Position numbers and translations under genes: made by a program
DNA from: VAZQ01 sp963771845
Lineage (GTDB): Bacteria; Pseudomonadota; Alphaproteobacteria; Rhizobiales; Xanthobacteraceae
Direction of reading: 5' to 3'
Assembly: GCA_963771845.1 (NCBI GenBank)
Contig: CAVYVC010000006.1
Coordinates: 149,368 to 213,367, forward strand
Length of the DNA stretch: 64,000 bases
In this document: positions 30,246 through 39,933 of the stretch, piece after piece
How the letters are laid out: the number at the start of each line of letters is the position of its first letter
Numbering within the stretch: the first letter of the stretch is position 1
The notes under the pieces: model-generated
What the model saw: the letters and a program-made list of their open reading frames with translations, nothing else
What the model was told of the DNA's origin: nothing
The model's database searches: none

Positions 30246-33200
30246 ATGACACAGCGCTCCGATACGCGCGACGAAAACGACACCGAGGACGAGCAGCGCG
30301 CGGAGGAGGCGCTCATTGCGGCTGCGGCTGCAATCCTTCGCGGCCTTAACCCCGATGTCCCGCATGATTTCGTCGCGGCGCTGTTCTCGCACGCCGAGCC
30401 CGAAGACCTCATGCATTTCGATCCGCGTGCGCTCGCCTCGCTCGCGGGGCAGGCGTGGTCGCTGCTTGCCGTGCGCACGGCCGGCACTCCCCGCATCCGT
30501 CTCGATCCGCCCTCGCCCGCGGTCGGAGCGCGTGGGCGGCGCGACAACTCGGTCCTCCAGATCGTCAATGACGACATGCCGTTCCTCCTCGATTCGGTGT
30601 TGGGAGAGCTGGGCGAGCGCGGCGTGGAAGTGCGGTTTGTGGTACATCCCGTCTTGCGCGTCATCCGTGACGATGTCGGCCGCCTGCTCGAATTCAACGG
30701 CACGCGGCCGCTGGCCGGCGCGCTGCGGGAAAGCTTCATCCACCTGCACGTGGAGAGCATCGACGAGGAAGAGCGCCGCGCCGGGATCGTTGCCGGCATC
30801 GAGCGCATGCTGGCGGATGTGCGCGCCGCGGTTAGCGACTGGCGCGCCATGATTGCGCGCGTCGTCGAGATGATCGAGCGGATCAAGGCCAATCCGCCGC
30901 CGCTCCCGCCTGCGGAAGTCGCTGAAGCGGTGGAATTCCTGCAATGGCTGCTCGCGAACCATTTCACCTTTCTCGGCGTGCGCGATTATGTGCTCACGGA
31001 GAAATCCGCGCTCGATCCCCTGTTCGAGACCGGGCTCGGCATCATGCGCTCGCGCGAGCTCAAGGTGCTGCGCGGCGCGCGCCGTCCGCTCGAATTCACG
31101 CCGGAGATCATGGCCTTTCTGCGCGAGCCGAGGCTCCTCATCGTGACCAAGGCGGCGCTGCGCTCGCGCGTGCACCGGCGCGTGCACATGGATTATATCG
31201 GCGTCAAGGAGTTCGATCGGGATGGCCGGCTTCTCGGCGAAATGCGCATCGTCGGCCTCTTCACCTCGACTGCCTATAATCGTTCGGCGCGCAGCACTCC
31301 CTATCTCCGGCGCAAGGTCGAGGCTGTGCTCGCGCGCGCCGGCTTCGATCCCGACAGCCATTCCGGCAAGGCGCTGGTCAATGTGCTCGAAAGCTATCCC
31401 CGCGATGAGCTCTTTCAGATCGACGAGGACACGCTCTATCAGTTCGCGCTCGCGGTCTTGCAGCTCGACGAGCGGCCCCGCATCCGGGTCCTGCCGCGGG
31501 CCGACCGTTTCAACCGCTTCGTGTCAATCCTCGTCTATGTGCCGCGCGAGCGCTTCAGCAGCGCCGTGCGTGCGAGAATCGGCGCGTACCTCGCCGAGAT
31601 CTACAAGGGCCGCGTCAGTGCCTTCTATCCGTTCTTCCCGGAAGGGCCGCTCGTGCGGGTGCATTTCATTATCGCGCGCTACGACCACGACACACCCAAT
31701 CCCGATCGCAGCACGCTCGAGCACGGCATCGAGGCGATTGTGCGCACCTGGATCGACGCGCTCGGCGAGGAGCTCGCGCGCAGCTATGACGCGGCGCGCG
31801 CGCGCGCGTTGCTGGCGCAATACCGCGATGCCTTCGATCAGGGCTATCGGGAAGCCTATTCGCCCGCCACCGCACTGGAGGACATCCGGCTGATCGAGAC
31901 GCTCACCCCGAACCGCCCGCTCGGGGTCGACATTCACCGGCGCAAGCAGCAGGCAGATCAGGCGGCAAGTGCGCAAGCGGCGAACTGCGTCGAGCTCAAG
32001 GTATGGAGCTATGGTCAGCCGATCGCCCTCTCCGAGCGCGTCCCCGTGCTGGAAAACATGGGCTTCAAGGTGGTGGACGAGCGCACCCATGAGATCGCGC
32101 GCAAGGCCGCCGGGAGCTCGCCCGCCAAGCCACCGGTCTGGTTCCACCACATGATGCTGGAGACGCGCGACGCCCGCGCGATCGACCTCGACGCCAACAA
32201 GCGCGCGCTCGAGGCGGCCTTCCTGGTGGTGATGCGCGGCGCTGCCGAGAACGACGGCTACAACGCGCTGGTGCTCGCGGCAGGATTGGCGTGGCGCGAG
32301 GTCGCACTCATTCGCGCCATCTCCCGGTTTCTGCGCCAGATCCGCGTGCCCTATTCCCAGGGCTACATGTGGGCGACGCTGGTCAAGCACGCAGCAATCA
32401 GCGCCGATATTGTCGAATTGTTCCACGCGCGCTTTGATCCGCGCCCTGCGATCACGCTTGTAGAGCGCGGCGCGCGCGAGCGCGACATCGCGGGGCGAAT
32501 CGAAAGCGCGCTCAAGCAGGTGCAAAGCCTCGACGAGGATCGCATTCTGCGCCATTTCGTCAACGCAGTGCAGGCTGCAATCCGCACCAATTTCTATCAG
32601 ATCGATTCCGCGGGACAGCCGAGCGCGCTCATCGCGATCAAGTTTGCGAGCCGAAAGCTCGACGGTCTGCCGCTGCCCAGGCCGCTTTATGAGATTTCCG
32701 TCTATTCGCCGCGGCTTGAGGGCGTGCATCTGCGTTTCGGCAAGGTCGCGCGCGGCGGCATCCGCTGGTCCGATCGCCCGCAGGACTTCCGCACCGAAGT
32801 GCTCGGCCTCGTCAAGGCGCAGCAGGTGAAGAACGCGGTGATCGTCCCGGTCGGGGCGAAGGGCGGTTACGTGCCGAAATGGTTGCCCGGCATGATCGCG
32901 CAGGGCGCAACCCGCGAGATGGTGCAGGCGGAAGGCACGGAGACCTACCGGCTGTTCATCGCTACGTTGCTCGACATCACCGACAATCTCGCGGGAAAGG
33001 ATATCGTTGCGCCCGCTAACGTCGTGCGCCACGACGATGACGATCCCTATCTCGTCGTTGCCGCCGACAAGGGTACCGCGACGTTTTCCGACCTCGCCAA
33101 CACCATCGCGGCCGAGCACGGCTTCTGGCTCGACGATGCCTTCGCGTCCGGCGGCTCGGCCGGCTACGACCACAAGAGGATGGGGATCACCGCGCGCGGC

Positions 33201-35144
33201 GCCTGGGAATTGGTCAAGCGCCACTTCCGCGAGATGGGCGTCGATATCGGCGTCACCCCGATAACGGTCGTCGGCGTGGGCGACATGTCCGGCGACGTCT
33301 TCGGCAACGGCATGCTGCGGGAAACGACCCTGAAGCTTGTCGCCGCGTTCGATCACCGCGACATCTTCATCGATCCATCGCCCGATCCCGGGCGGAGTTT
33401 CGCCGAACGCCGGCGGCTATTCGATCTGCCGCGCTCGAGCTGGCAGGACTACGACCGCTCGCTCATCTCGCCCGGCGGCGGCGTGTTCTCGCGCGCGCTC
33501 AAGGAGATCACGCTTTCGCAAGAGGCACAGGCGCTGCTCGGCCTTCCCGCCACCGCCACGGCGCCAGAGATCATGCACGCGATCCTCAAGATAGCGGTCG
33601 ACCTCCTCTATTTCGGCGGCGTCGGCACCTTTGTGCGCGCGTCCGGCGAGACCGATGATGCGGTCGGCGATCGCGCCAATGACGCGATCCGCGTCACCGG
33701 CGCCGAGCTGCGCGCGAAAGTGATCGGCGAGGGTGCCAATCTCGGCATGACCCAGCGCGGCCGCATCGAGGCCGCGCGCAGGGGCGTGCGGCTCAATACC
33801 GATGCCATCGACAATTCGGCCGGCGTCAATACCTCCGATGTCGAGGTCAACCTCAAGATCGCGCTCGCCACCCCCATGCGCGACGGGCGTCTGACGCGCG
33901 AGGCACGCAATCATCTCTTGGCGGAGCTCACGGACGAGGTCGCGGCGCTGGTTTTGCGCAACAACTATCTGCAGACACTTGCGCTTTCGCTCGCACAGCG
34001 GCGCGGGCTTGAAGATCTCGGTTTCGAGCAGCGCCTGATGCAGGTGCTGGAAATTGCGGGCGAGCTCGACCGCGCGGTTGAGTTTTTGCCCGACGCCATG
34101 GAAATGTCGGAGCGGCGCAGGCGCTCGGAAGCGCTCACAAAGCCTGAGCTTGCGGTGCTGCTCGCCTACGCCAAGCTTTCGCTCAACCACGAGCTTCTCA
34201 TTTCCGACGTCCCCGACGATCCCTATCTCGCGCGCGAGCTCGGCCGCTATTTCCCGAGCGCGGTGGCGGGGCGTTTCCCCGATGCCGTCGAGCATCACCG
34301 CCTGCGCCGCGAGATCATCGTGACCCAGCTCGCCAATTCCATGATCAACCGCGGCGGGCCGTCGTTCCTGGTTCGCATCGGCGACCAGACCGGCGCGCGC
34401 CCTGCCGCGATCGCAGCCGCTTTCGCCGCCGTGCGCGACAGCTACGGCATGACCGCGCTCAACGCGGCAATCGATGCGCTCGACAATAAGGTGGCGGGCA
34501 CACTCCAGCTCGATCTCTATGGAGCGGTGCAGGATCTGTTGCTTGATCGCGTGGTCTGGTTTTTGCGCAACGTCGATTTTCGGGAAGGCTTGCTGGTCGT
34601 CGTCTCGCACTACTGCGCGGGCATCGCGGCGGTCGAGGCCGCGCTCGATGCCGCGCTGCCCGACGCTGCCGCGCGGCAATGCAGCGACAAACAAGCGGAG
34701 CTGGTCAAGCAGGCCGTGCCGGAAGAGCTCGCGCACCGGCTCGCCCGCCTCCCGGCGCTCGTGGCGGCGCCCGACATCGTGATGGCGGCTGACCGCACCG
34801 GCCGCGACATCGCCGCGCTCGCCGCGACCTATTTCGCCGCCGAGGCTTTCTTCCGCCTCGACCGCGTCACGGCGGCAGCGCGCGGCATCGTGGTCTCGGA
34901 TTATTTTGATCGCCTCGCGCTCGACCGCGCGCTCGATTCCATCGGCGAGGCTGAGCGGCGGCTTGCCGCCGCCATGGCTGAAAATGGCGTCGCCGGCGCC
35001 GCCGCGGTCGAAGCCTGGGCGGCGCCCCGCCGCGAGCAGGTCGAGCGCGTGCGCATGTCGGTGCAGGAGATCGCCAATTCCGGCCTCACGCTCTCGAAGC
35101 TCGCCGTCGCGGCGAGCTTGCTGGGGGATTTGGTGCGGGGGTGA
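30246..35144 (+). CDS. gdh: NAD-specific glutamate dehydrogenase (large type)
   Basis: 1,632 residues, the size of the bacterial 180-kDa class. The N-terminal half holds the regulatory ACT-like parts (DNSVLQIVNDDMPFLLDSVL, then ESIHLH-type segments). The catalytic core runs from about residue 800: KVARGGIRWSDRPQDFRTEV, the Lys of VIVPVGAKGGYVPK, LDDAFASGGSAGYDHKRMGI, and the NAD-binding VGVGDMSGDVFGNGMLRE. It oxidatively deaminates glutamate to 2-oxoglutarate and ammonia, feeding carbon into the TCA cycle; the free ammonium can be re-used via the glnK-controlled pathway. The frame is complete. Confidence 0.97.
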   Translation: MTQRSDTRDENDTEDEQRAEEALIAAAAAILRGLNPDVPHDFVAALFSHAEPEDLMHFDPRALASLAGQAWSLLAVRTAGTPRIRLDPPSPAVGARGRRDNSVLQIVNDDMPFLLDSVLGELGERGVEVRFVVHPVLRVIRDDVGRLLEFNGTRPLAGALRESFIHLHVESIDEEERRAGIVAGIERMLADVRAAVSDWRAMIARVVEMIERIKANPPPLPPAEVAEAVEFLQWLLANHFTFLGVRDYVLTEKSALDPLFETGLGIMRSRELKVLRGARRPLEFTPEIMAFLREPRLLIVTKAALRSRVHRRVHMDYIGVKEFDRDGRLLGEMRIVGLFTSTAYNRSARSTPYLRRKVEAVLARAGFDPDSHSGKALVNVLESYPRDELFQIDEDTLYQFALAVLQLDERPRIRVLPRADRFNRFVSILVYVPRERFSSAVRARIGAYLAEIYKGRVSAFYPFFPEGPLVRVHFIIARYDHDTPNPDRSTLEHGIEAIVRTWIDALGEELARSYDAARARALLAQYRDAFDQGYREAYSPATALEDIRLIETLTPNRPLGVDIHRRKQQADQAASAQAANCVELKVWSYGQPIALSERVPVLENMGFKVVDERTHEIARKAAGSSPAKPPVWFHHMMLETRDARAIDLDANKRALEAAFLVVMRGAAENDGYNALVLAAGLAWREVALIRAISRFLRQIRVPYSQGYMWATLVKHAAISADIVELFHARFDPRPAITLVERGARERDIAGRIESALKQVQSLDEDRILRHFVNAVQAAIRTNFYQIDSAGQPSALIAIKFASRKLDGLPLPRPLYEISVYSPRLEGVHLRFGKVARGGIRWSDRPQDFRTEVLGLVKAQQVKNAVIVPVGAKGGYVPKWLPGMIAQGATREMVQAEGTETYRLFIATLLDITDNLAGKDIVAPANVVRHDDDDPYLVVAADKGTATFSDLANTIAAEHGFWLDDAFASGGSAGYDHKRMGITARGAWELVKRHFREMGVDIGVTPITVVGVGDMSGDVFGNGMLRETTLKLVAAFDHRDIFIDPSPDPGRSFAERRRLFDLPRSSWQDYDRSLISPGGGVFSRALKEITLSQEAQALLGLPATATAPEIMHAILKIAVDLLYFGGVGTFVRASGETDDAVGDRANDAIRVTGAELRAKVIGEGANLGMTQRGRIEAARRGVRLNTDAIDNSAGVNTSDVEVNLKIALATPMRDGRLTREARNHLLAELTDEVAALVLRNNYLQTLALSLAQRRGLEDLGFEQRLMQVLEIAGELDRAVEFLPDAMEMSERRRRSEALTKPELAVLLAYAKLSLNHELLISDVPDDPYLARELGRYFPSAVAGRFPDAVEHHRLRREIIVTQLANSMINRGGPSFLVRIGDQTGARPAAIAAAFAAVRDSYGMTALNAAIDALDNKVAGTLQLDLYGAVQDLLLDRVVWFLRNVDFREGLLVVVSHYCAGIAAVEAALDAALPDAAARQCSDKQAELVKQAVPEELAHRLARLPALVAAPDIVMAADRTGRDIAALAATYFAAEAFFRLDRVTAAARGIVVSDYFDRLALDRALDSIGEAERRLAAAMAENGVAGAAAVEAWAAPRREQVERVRMSVQEIANSGLTLSKLAVAASLLGDLVRG

Positions 35145-35195
35145 GGAGTGGCGCGGTGGCCCGATCGCCATCACGCCGTGGCGTTGCAGCATGCG

Positions 35196-35349
35196 CACCT
35201 CTCCCGGAGGGAGAGGTCGGATCGCGCTCTTGCGCGCGATCCGGGTGAGGGGATCAGTTGCACATGGCCGGTTGTAGCCCCCTCACCCGGAATGGGCGCG
35301 AGGCGCCCATTCCGACCTCTGCCCGGCGGGGCCCCCGGCTGGGAGAGGT
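35196..35349. repeat. Dispersed intergenic repeat R1, copy 3
   Basis: CACCTCTCCCGGAGGGAGAG at the left and GGGAGAGGT at the right, with GATCGCGC and GAATGGGCGC inner palindromes. This copy is about 20 bp longer than the others because of a GGGGCCCCCGGCT insertion near its right end. It lies between gdh and the convergent toxin gene. Confidence 0.88.
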
Positions 35350-35395
35350 GATCCTGCTGGCTCGATCTCAGTGAAACATGCTCTAATAGCGCATA

Positions 35396-35809
35396 TCATT
35401 CCGAAAACGGATCGAACACCGCAACGCCGCTCTCGGCAATAGCTTCGATGTTGCGGGTCACGAGCATGAGGCCGCGCACCTTCGCGGTGGCCGCCAAAAG
35501 GCCATCCACCAGCGGCAACGAAATGGAAATGCCCAACATCGCCCAGGCCTCCATGATCGGCTCGTCGAGCGGGAGGACGCGGTCCGCCAACATCTTTCGC
35601 ATCTGCGCGAACCATCGGTCGAGCGCTTTGGCCTGATCCGGATGGGTGCGGCGCTTCAACTCGATGCCGCGGCGGATTTCGGCAAGCACGATCACGCTCG
35701 TGCCGATCTCCTCGGCCGGGGTGCGGGTGACCCAGTGGGCGACGTTCGGGTGCGCCCGGTCGCGCTTGCGGATCTCGGAAATGACGCTCGTGTCGAGCAG
35801 AAATTTCAC
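35396..35809 (-). CDS. vapC: PIN-domain toxin, VapC family
   Basis: About 137 residues (MKFLLDTSVISEIRKRDRAH by GTG start). The acidic PIN residues are in FLLDTSVISE and LPLVDGLLAATA, and the LVTRNIEAI motif follows near the C-terminus. VapC toxins are RNases that act on tRNA or rRNA. GTG at 35809 overlaps the antitoxin stop (GTGA). An ATG at 35827 inside the antitoxin gene would add six residues. The order antitoxin-toxin with overlap is typical. Confidence 0.88.
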   Translation of the reverse strand: MKFLLDTSVISEIRKRDRAHPNVAHWVTRTPAEEIGTSVIVLAEIRRGIELKRRTHPDQAKALDRWFAQMRKMLADRVLPLDEPIMEAWAMLGISISLPLVDGLLAATAKVRGLMLVTRNIEAIAESGVAVFDPFSE

Positions 35810-36108
35810 AGGTTGGCCTCGCGCCAATCGCCCTGGCGCGGCTGATCGAAAATGCCGGCGAAGGCCTCTTCTGCAAGCTCGGAGCCAAAGATGTCGAAGG
35901 CGGTCTGCACATGCGGATCGCCCAGCGCTTTTGTCAACGTCGAGCGTAGCGCCTCGGCCTTTGCGAGATCACCGCGCAGCATCTCCGCCAGGCGGCGGAT
36001 GAGGCCGGCGTCGTTTTGCGATGCCGCAACCTCGACCCGCGTGAGACCGCGTGCCACGGCGCGCCGGCGATGTCTTCGGGTTGCCCTTCTCTGCGCCTTC
36101 CGGCTCAT
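35806..36108 (-). CDS. Antitoxin of the PIN-domain toxin
   Basis: 100 residues with a very basic N-terminus (MSRKAQRRATRRHRRRAVAR), then GLTRVEVAASQNDAGLIRRL, an arrangement I associate with alphaproteobacterial antitoxins paired with PIN toxins. The C-terminal half (FGSELAEEAFAGIFDQPRQG) probably wraps the toxin. It is transcribed from just downstream of a perfect 26-bp palindrome, fitting autoregulation by the antitoxin-toxin complex. Confidence 0.8.
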   Translation of the reverse strand: MSRKAQRRATRRHRRRAVARGLTRVEVAASQNDAGLIRRLAEMLRGDLAKAEALRSTLTKALGDPHVQTAFDIFGSELAEEAFAGIFDQPRQGDWREANL

Positions 36109-36112
36109 TTTC

Positions 36113-36138
36113 TATTACCGGTGATATCACCGGTAATA
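36113..36138. promoter_or_regulatory. 26-bp perfect palindrome, probable toxin-antitoxin operator
   Basis: TATTACCGGTGAT followed directly by its complement ATCACCGGTAATA, no mismatch and no spacer. It ends four bases before the antitoxin start codon. It is AT-containing and unlike the GC-rich dispersed repeats. Dimeric antitoxin binding here would block transcription or translation start. Confidence 0.75.
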
Positions 36139-36164
36139 ATCCAAGAGGGGTTGTCGCGCAACCC

Positions 36165-36231
36165 GTAGCCCGCATGAGCGAAGCGACATGCGGGGCTGGC
36201 CCCCGGATATCGTTGCGCTCATCCGGGCTAC
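36165..36231. repeat. Dispersed intergenic repeat R2, copy 4
   Basis: GTAGCCCGCATGAGCGAAGC at the left and GCGCTCATCCGGGCTAC at the right. A nearly identical unit lies at 36384-36449, and both share a GACATGCGGGGC inner arm not seen in copies 1-3. Confidence 0.85.
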
Positions 36232-36383
36232 GCGGCTCCCCACCGGCATCCGAGAAGGTCTTGCTTGCCAAACGAACCCGAGCACCCAACAACGTAAAAT
36301 GGCAGGGAGACTATTATTACTACTTCTGGCTGCGATTTTTCGGAAGGAAGGGAAATTCGCCCATAAAATCAATGCAACAACTC

Positions 36384-36449
36384 GTAGCCCGCATGAGCGA
36401 AGCGACATGCGGGGCCGGCCCCGGATTTCGCTGCGCTCATCCGGGCTAC
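36384..36449. repeat. Dispersed intergenic repeat R2, copy 5, at the purH stop
   Basis: The right end CCGGGCTAC touches the purH stop codon (36449-36451), so its hairpin forms the immediate 3' end of the purH message. Between copies 4 and 5 (36232-36383) I see no gene. Confidence 0.85.
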
Positions 36450-38041
36450 TAATGCCGGAAATGGCGGGTCCCGGTAAAGACCATGGCAATGCCGTGGTCG
36501 TCTGCGGCCTTGATGACCTCCTCGTCCCGCACCGAGCCGCCGGGCTGGATGACCGCGGTGGCGCCGGCTTCGATGGCGGCCAGCAGCCCGTCGGCGAACG
36601 GGAAGAACGCGTCCGAGGCGACGACCGAGCCTTTTGTCAGCGGCTCCGGTAAGGCGGCTTCCCGCGCCGCGTCCTCGGCCTTGCGCGCAGCAATGCGCGC
36701 GGAATCGATCCGGCTCATCTGCCCCGCCCCGATGCCGACCGTGGCGCAATCGCGGGCGTAGACAATGGCGTTCGATTTGACGTGCTTGGCGACGCGGAAT
36801 GCAAAGGCCAGATCGCGCCGCTCCGTATTGGTCGGCGCGCGTTTGCTCACCACCTCAAGCGTCATGTCATCGACCACCGCATTGTCGCGCGACTGCGCCA
36901 GCAATCCGCCTGCGACCGATTTCACGGCGATCCCCGCCGCGCACGGATCGGGCAGCGCGCCCGCGAGCAACAGGCGCAGGTTCTTCTTGGCGCCGACAAT
37001 CGCAACGGCTTCCTGCGTGGCATCAGGCGCAATGATCACCTCGGTGAAAATCTCCGTGATGGCGCGCGCCGCTTGCGCGTCGAGCTGCCGGTTGACCGCG
37101 ACGATGCCCCCGAAGGCGGATACGGGATCGCAGGCGAGCGCCTTGCGATAGGCCTCGAGCAGGCTCGCTCCCTCGGCAACGCCGCAGGGGTTGGCATGCT
37201 TGACAATCACGCAGGCCGCGATGCGCGAAGGGTCGAACTCGGCAACGCATTCGTAGGCCGCATCCGTGTCGTTGATATTGTTGTAGGAGAGCTGCTTGCC
37301 CTGAACCTGCCGCGCGGTCGCAACCCCGGCGCGCAATTCGGACGTGCGATAGAACGCCGCCTGCTGGTGCGGGTTCTCCCCGTAGCGCAGCGGCTGCAGC
37401 AGGCTTCCTCCGATCGCGCGATAGGCCGGCGCCTCCTCTTTCGTCTGCTGCGCGAGCCAGTTCGCAATCGCGGCGTCGTAGACCGCGGTGCGGGCGTAAG
37501 CTTTGGCCGCGAGCTTGCGGCGCAAGGACAGCGTAGTCGCGCCGCCGTGCTGTTTGAGCTCGTTTTGCAGCACGGCGTAATCGCCGGCGTCGACAATCAC
37601 CGCCACATGCGCATGATTTTTCGCGCCGGCGCGGATCATGGCGGGACCGCCGATATCGATGTTCTCAATGCAGGTCGCAAAATCCTTGCCCTGCGCGACC
37701 GTCGCCTCGAACGGGTAGAGATTGACGACCAGGAGATCGATCGGCCTTATGCCGTGTGCCTGCAGGGCCGCCGCGTGCGCCGCGTCGTCACGAATGGCAA
37801 GCAGTGCGCCGTGCACGGCGGGGTGCAGCGTCTTCACCCGCCCATCCATCATTTCGGGAAAGCCCGTGATCTCCGCGACGTCGAGCGCGGGCAGCCCCGC
37901 CTCCCTGAGCGCTTTGCGCGTTCCGCCAGTCGAAATGAGCTCGATGCCGTATCCCGCAAGGGCGCGCGCAAACTCGACGAGCCCGGTCTTGTCCGAAACG
38001 GAAATCAGTGCGCGTGCGACCCGTCGGAGCTGCTCAGCCAT
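36449..38041 (-). CDS. purH: Bifunctional AICAR transformylase/IMP cyclohydrolase
   Basis: 530 residues. The N-terminal IMP cyclohydrolase domain has ALISVSDKTGLVEFARAL, the STGGT loop, and VKTLHPAVHGALLAIRD. The AICAR formyltransferase domain follows from about residue 210 (LRYGENPHQQAAFY, VIVKHANPCGVAEG with the catalytic Lys-His, and the SDAFFPFADG block). It performs the last two steps of IMP synthesis. It follows the heparinase-like gene by 9 bp and both probably belong to one operon with rsmB. Confidence 0.97.
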   Translation of the reverse strand: MAEQLRRVARALISVSDKTGLVEFARALAGYGIELISTGGTRKALREAGLPALDVAEITGFPEMMDGRVKTLHPAVHGALLAIRDDAAHAAALQAHGIRPIDLLVVNLYPFEATVAQGKDFATCIENIDIGGPAMIRAGAKNHAHVAVIVDAGDYAVLQNELKQHGGATTLSLRRKLAAKAYARTAVYDAAIANWLAQQTKEEAPAYRAIGGSLLQPLRYGENPHQQAAFYRTSELRAGVATARQVQGKQLSYNNINDTDAAYECVAEFDPSRIAACVIVKHANPCGVAEGASLLEAYRKALACDPVSAFGGIVAVNRQLDAQAARAITEIFTEVIIAPDATQEAVAIVGAKKNLRLLLAGALPDPCAAGIAVKSVAGGLLAQSRDNAVVDDMTLEVVSKRAPTNTERRDLAFAFRVAKHVKSNAIVYARDCATVGIGAGQMSRIDSARIAARKAEDAAREAALPEPLTKGSVVASDAFFPFADGLLAAIEAGATAVIQPGGSVRDEEVIKAADDHGIAMVFTGTRHFRH

Positions 38042-38050
38042 TGTTCAACG

Positions 38051-39808
38051 TCATAGCGGCAATTGCGGCTCGTCGCTACCATCGCGCCGCGCGGGCGCAG
38101 GTGCCGTCTCCGCCGGCGCCAGCGCGAAACTCCACTGCACCCGCATCACCTTGCGCGCGCGGCCGTAGATCACGATCTGCGCCGTGCGGCGCGGCCCCTC
38201 GGCGCCGGCAAGATAAACGCTCTCCTCCACGTCGATGCGATCTTCATAAGCGTTGAAGCTCCACATCTCCTTGTTGGGCATCAGCAGCATGGCGCTGTGC
38301 CCGTCCGCAAGCCGGTTCGCCTTGATCGAGGGATGCAGGTGAAATCGCAGCGCAAACTGATCGCGTCCCATGGCTACATTTTCACCCTTCACCGGCGTGA
38401 ACACGTCCTCGCCGTCGAGCTTCTGTCCATCCGGGGAAAGCTTCAGCGTGCGGTGATGAATGACGTTGAACAGGTCGGCGTAGCCGTCGTGGGAGGCGTG
38501 CAGCACCAGGGGCTCGCTGTGCTCTTCCCGCGTCACTTCGATGCTGCGCGGACCACCGACCATGGGCGCGCCGTCGAGCATGCGCTTGACCAAGCCGGAC
38601 TCGATGAAGCCGCAGGAGGATGTGTCGTTCAGCGTCGCCGTCGAATGGGCGGCCGTTGCGCGCGTCACCTGGCGCCAGCTCTCGCGCCCCCTGACGGGCA
38701 GTCCGCAATTGACGACAATGCGCTGCTGCTTGGTTGAAAGCTCAAACGCCAGACAACCGGCGTGGGCGTCCTGGCTCACCGCTAGTGCCGGCGCTTTGCC
38801 CGTGTCCATCAAAACGAGCGTGCCGCCGCTTTCGAGCCGCTGATAACCGGAATGAGGGGCATTGGCGAGCGGCGTGCCGCGCGCATCATCATAGGCCAGG
38901 ATGGTCGTGAGCAGATCGGTTGGTGTCGGCCCCATCCCGTTGAACAGCGCGAAATTGCCATCGCCATGGCGGAAGAAACGCAGCATCGGAATCATGCGGT
39001 CGATGGCATTGAGCAGCGCCTGCGGCGGCGCAAGATTGCGCGCGGTAAACGCGGTTCGCAGTGGCAGGAGATCGATCAACAGCGCGATGAGCGCGCCGGG
39101 ATTGCGGCTGATGTGCCCGCCATCAGGCAGAATCTGCCGCAGCAATTCATCGCTCAGCCGCTTGCTTGCCACGCGGATATTGCGCTGCTGCCCGGCCATG
39201 CATAACGCCGCGTAGGCCAGTGCCATGGTCACTTGCAATCGCGGGACGCCGTCGCGCGGTCGTGAATAACGCAAGTGCCGCACGTGGCGCGCAAGGCTGC
39301 GCATGAACCGCCGGTAGAACTCGACATCGGCGTCTTCGAGCAGGAGCGGGGCCTGGCACAGCCACGCGATCACCCGACGCGCCACGACCTCGGGACGCCA
39401 GGCGATGGGGTCGCTCGAGCGATTGAGCGTGATCCACTCGTCGACCAGCGCGCGGGCATTGGCACGTGTGATTGTCGACTGCGCGGCGCGCAGGTGGCGC
39501 AGCCATCCAAAGCCGAAGAGCGCGACCGCCCAGTCCTCCGACGGCGAAGCGATCTCGAACGGCGAGCGCGCGTCACAGACCACAACCTTTCCGGCAAACA
39601 CGAACCGGCCGGCATAGATCTCGCTCGCGCGCGTTGCATCCGTCGTGCGCAAATCCTGCGGTGCAATCACCAGACGGTCAGGCTTGCCGAACGAGAACAG
39701 CCAGTTGACGACGGGATGCGTCGTGACGCGGCCAAGGAGCCTGCCCGCCATTGCGCGCGCCACAAGCACGGACAGCTTGGCTCGTTCCGCGACCGAGGCG
39801 CGCGACAT
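38051..39808 (-). CDS. Heparinase II/III-family protein
   Basis: 585 residues, starting MSRASVAERAKLSVLVARAM. The N-terminal half is the alpha/alpha toroid domain (FGFGWLRHLRAAQ, EFYRRFMRSLARHVRHL, DGGHISRNPGALIALLIDLL). The C-terminal half is the Hep_Hag-like beta region starting near GGTLVLMDTGKAP with CLAFELSTKQQRIVVNCG. No signal peptide is obvious. The cytoplasmic or periplasmic polysaccharide substrate is unknown; the gene's steady position between rsmB and purH in this order is remembered, not proven here. Confidence 0.9.
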   Translation of the reverse strand: MSRASVAERAKLSVLVARAMAGRLLGRVTTHPVVNWLFSFGKPDRLVIAPQDLRTTDATRASEIYAGRFVFAGKVVVCDARSPFEIASPSEDWAVALFGFGWLRHLRAAQSTITRANARALVDEWITLNRSSDPIAWRPEVVARRVIAWLCQAPLLLEDADVEFYRRFMRSLARHVRHLRYSRPRDGVPRLQVTMALAYAALCMAGQQRNIRVASKRLSDELLRQILPDGGHISRNPGALIALLIDLLPLRTAFTARNLAPPQALLNAIDRMIPMLRFFRHGDGNFALFNGMGPTPTDLLTTILAYDDARGTPLANAPHSGYQRLESGGTLVLMDTGKAPALAVSQDAHAGCLAFELSTKQQRIVVNCGLPVRGRESWRQVTRATAAHSTATLNDTSSCGFIESGLVKRMLDGAPMVGGPRSIEVTREEHSEPLVLHASHDGYADLFNVIHHRTLKLSPDGQKLDGEDVFTPVKGENVAMGRDQFALRFHLHPSIKANRLADGHSAMLLMPNKEMWSFNAYEDRIDVEESVYLAGAEGPRRTAQIVIYGRARKVMRVQWSFALAPAETAPAPARRDGSDEPQLPL

Positions 39809-39933
39809 GCTCCCCTCCTTGCGGGCTCGGTCCCGCGATTCGCAGGATACTCTATCCGTCGCGTAAAGGGGCAGAGCCATCTGATGGTCTGTACCGGTGC
39901 CGCAGCGATACCTCCCGCTGGAGGCAGAAGGGA

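Noticed and set aside
31524..33356. 610-codon minus-strand frame opposite gdh
   Set aside because: High-GC antisense shadow of the glutamate dehydrogenase; His/Asp/Arg-rich without domains. The same holds for 33417-35198 and 30210-31361.
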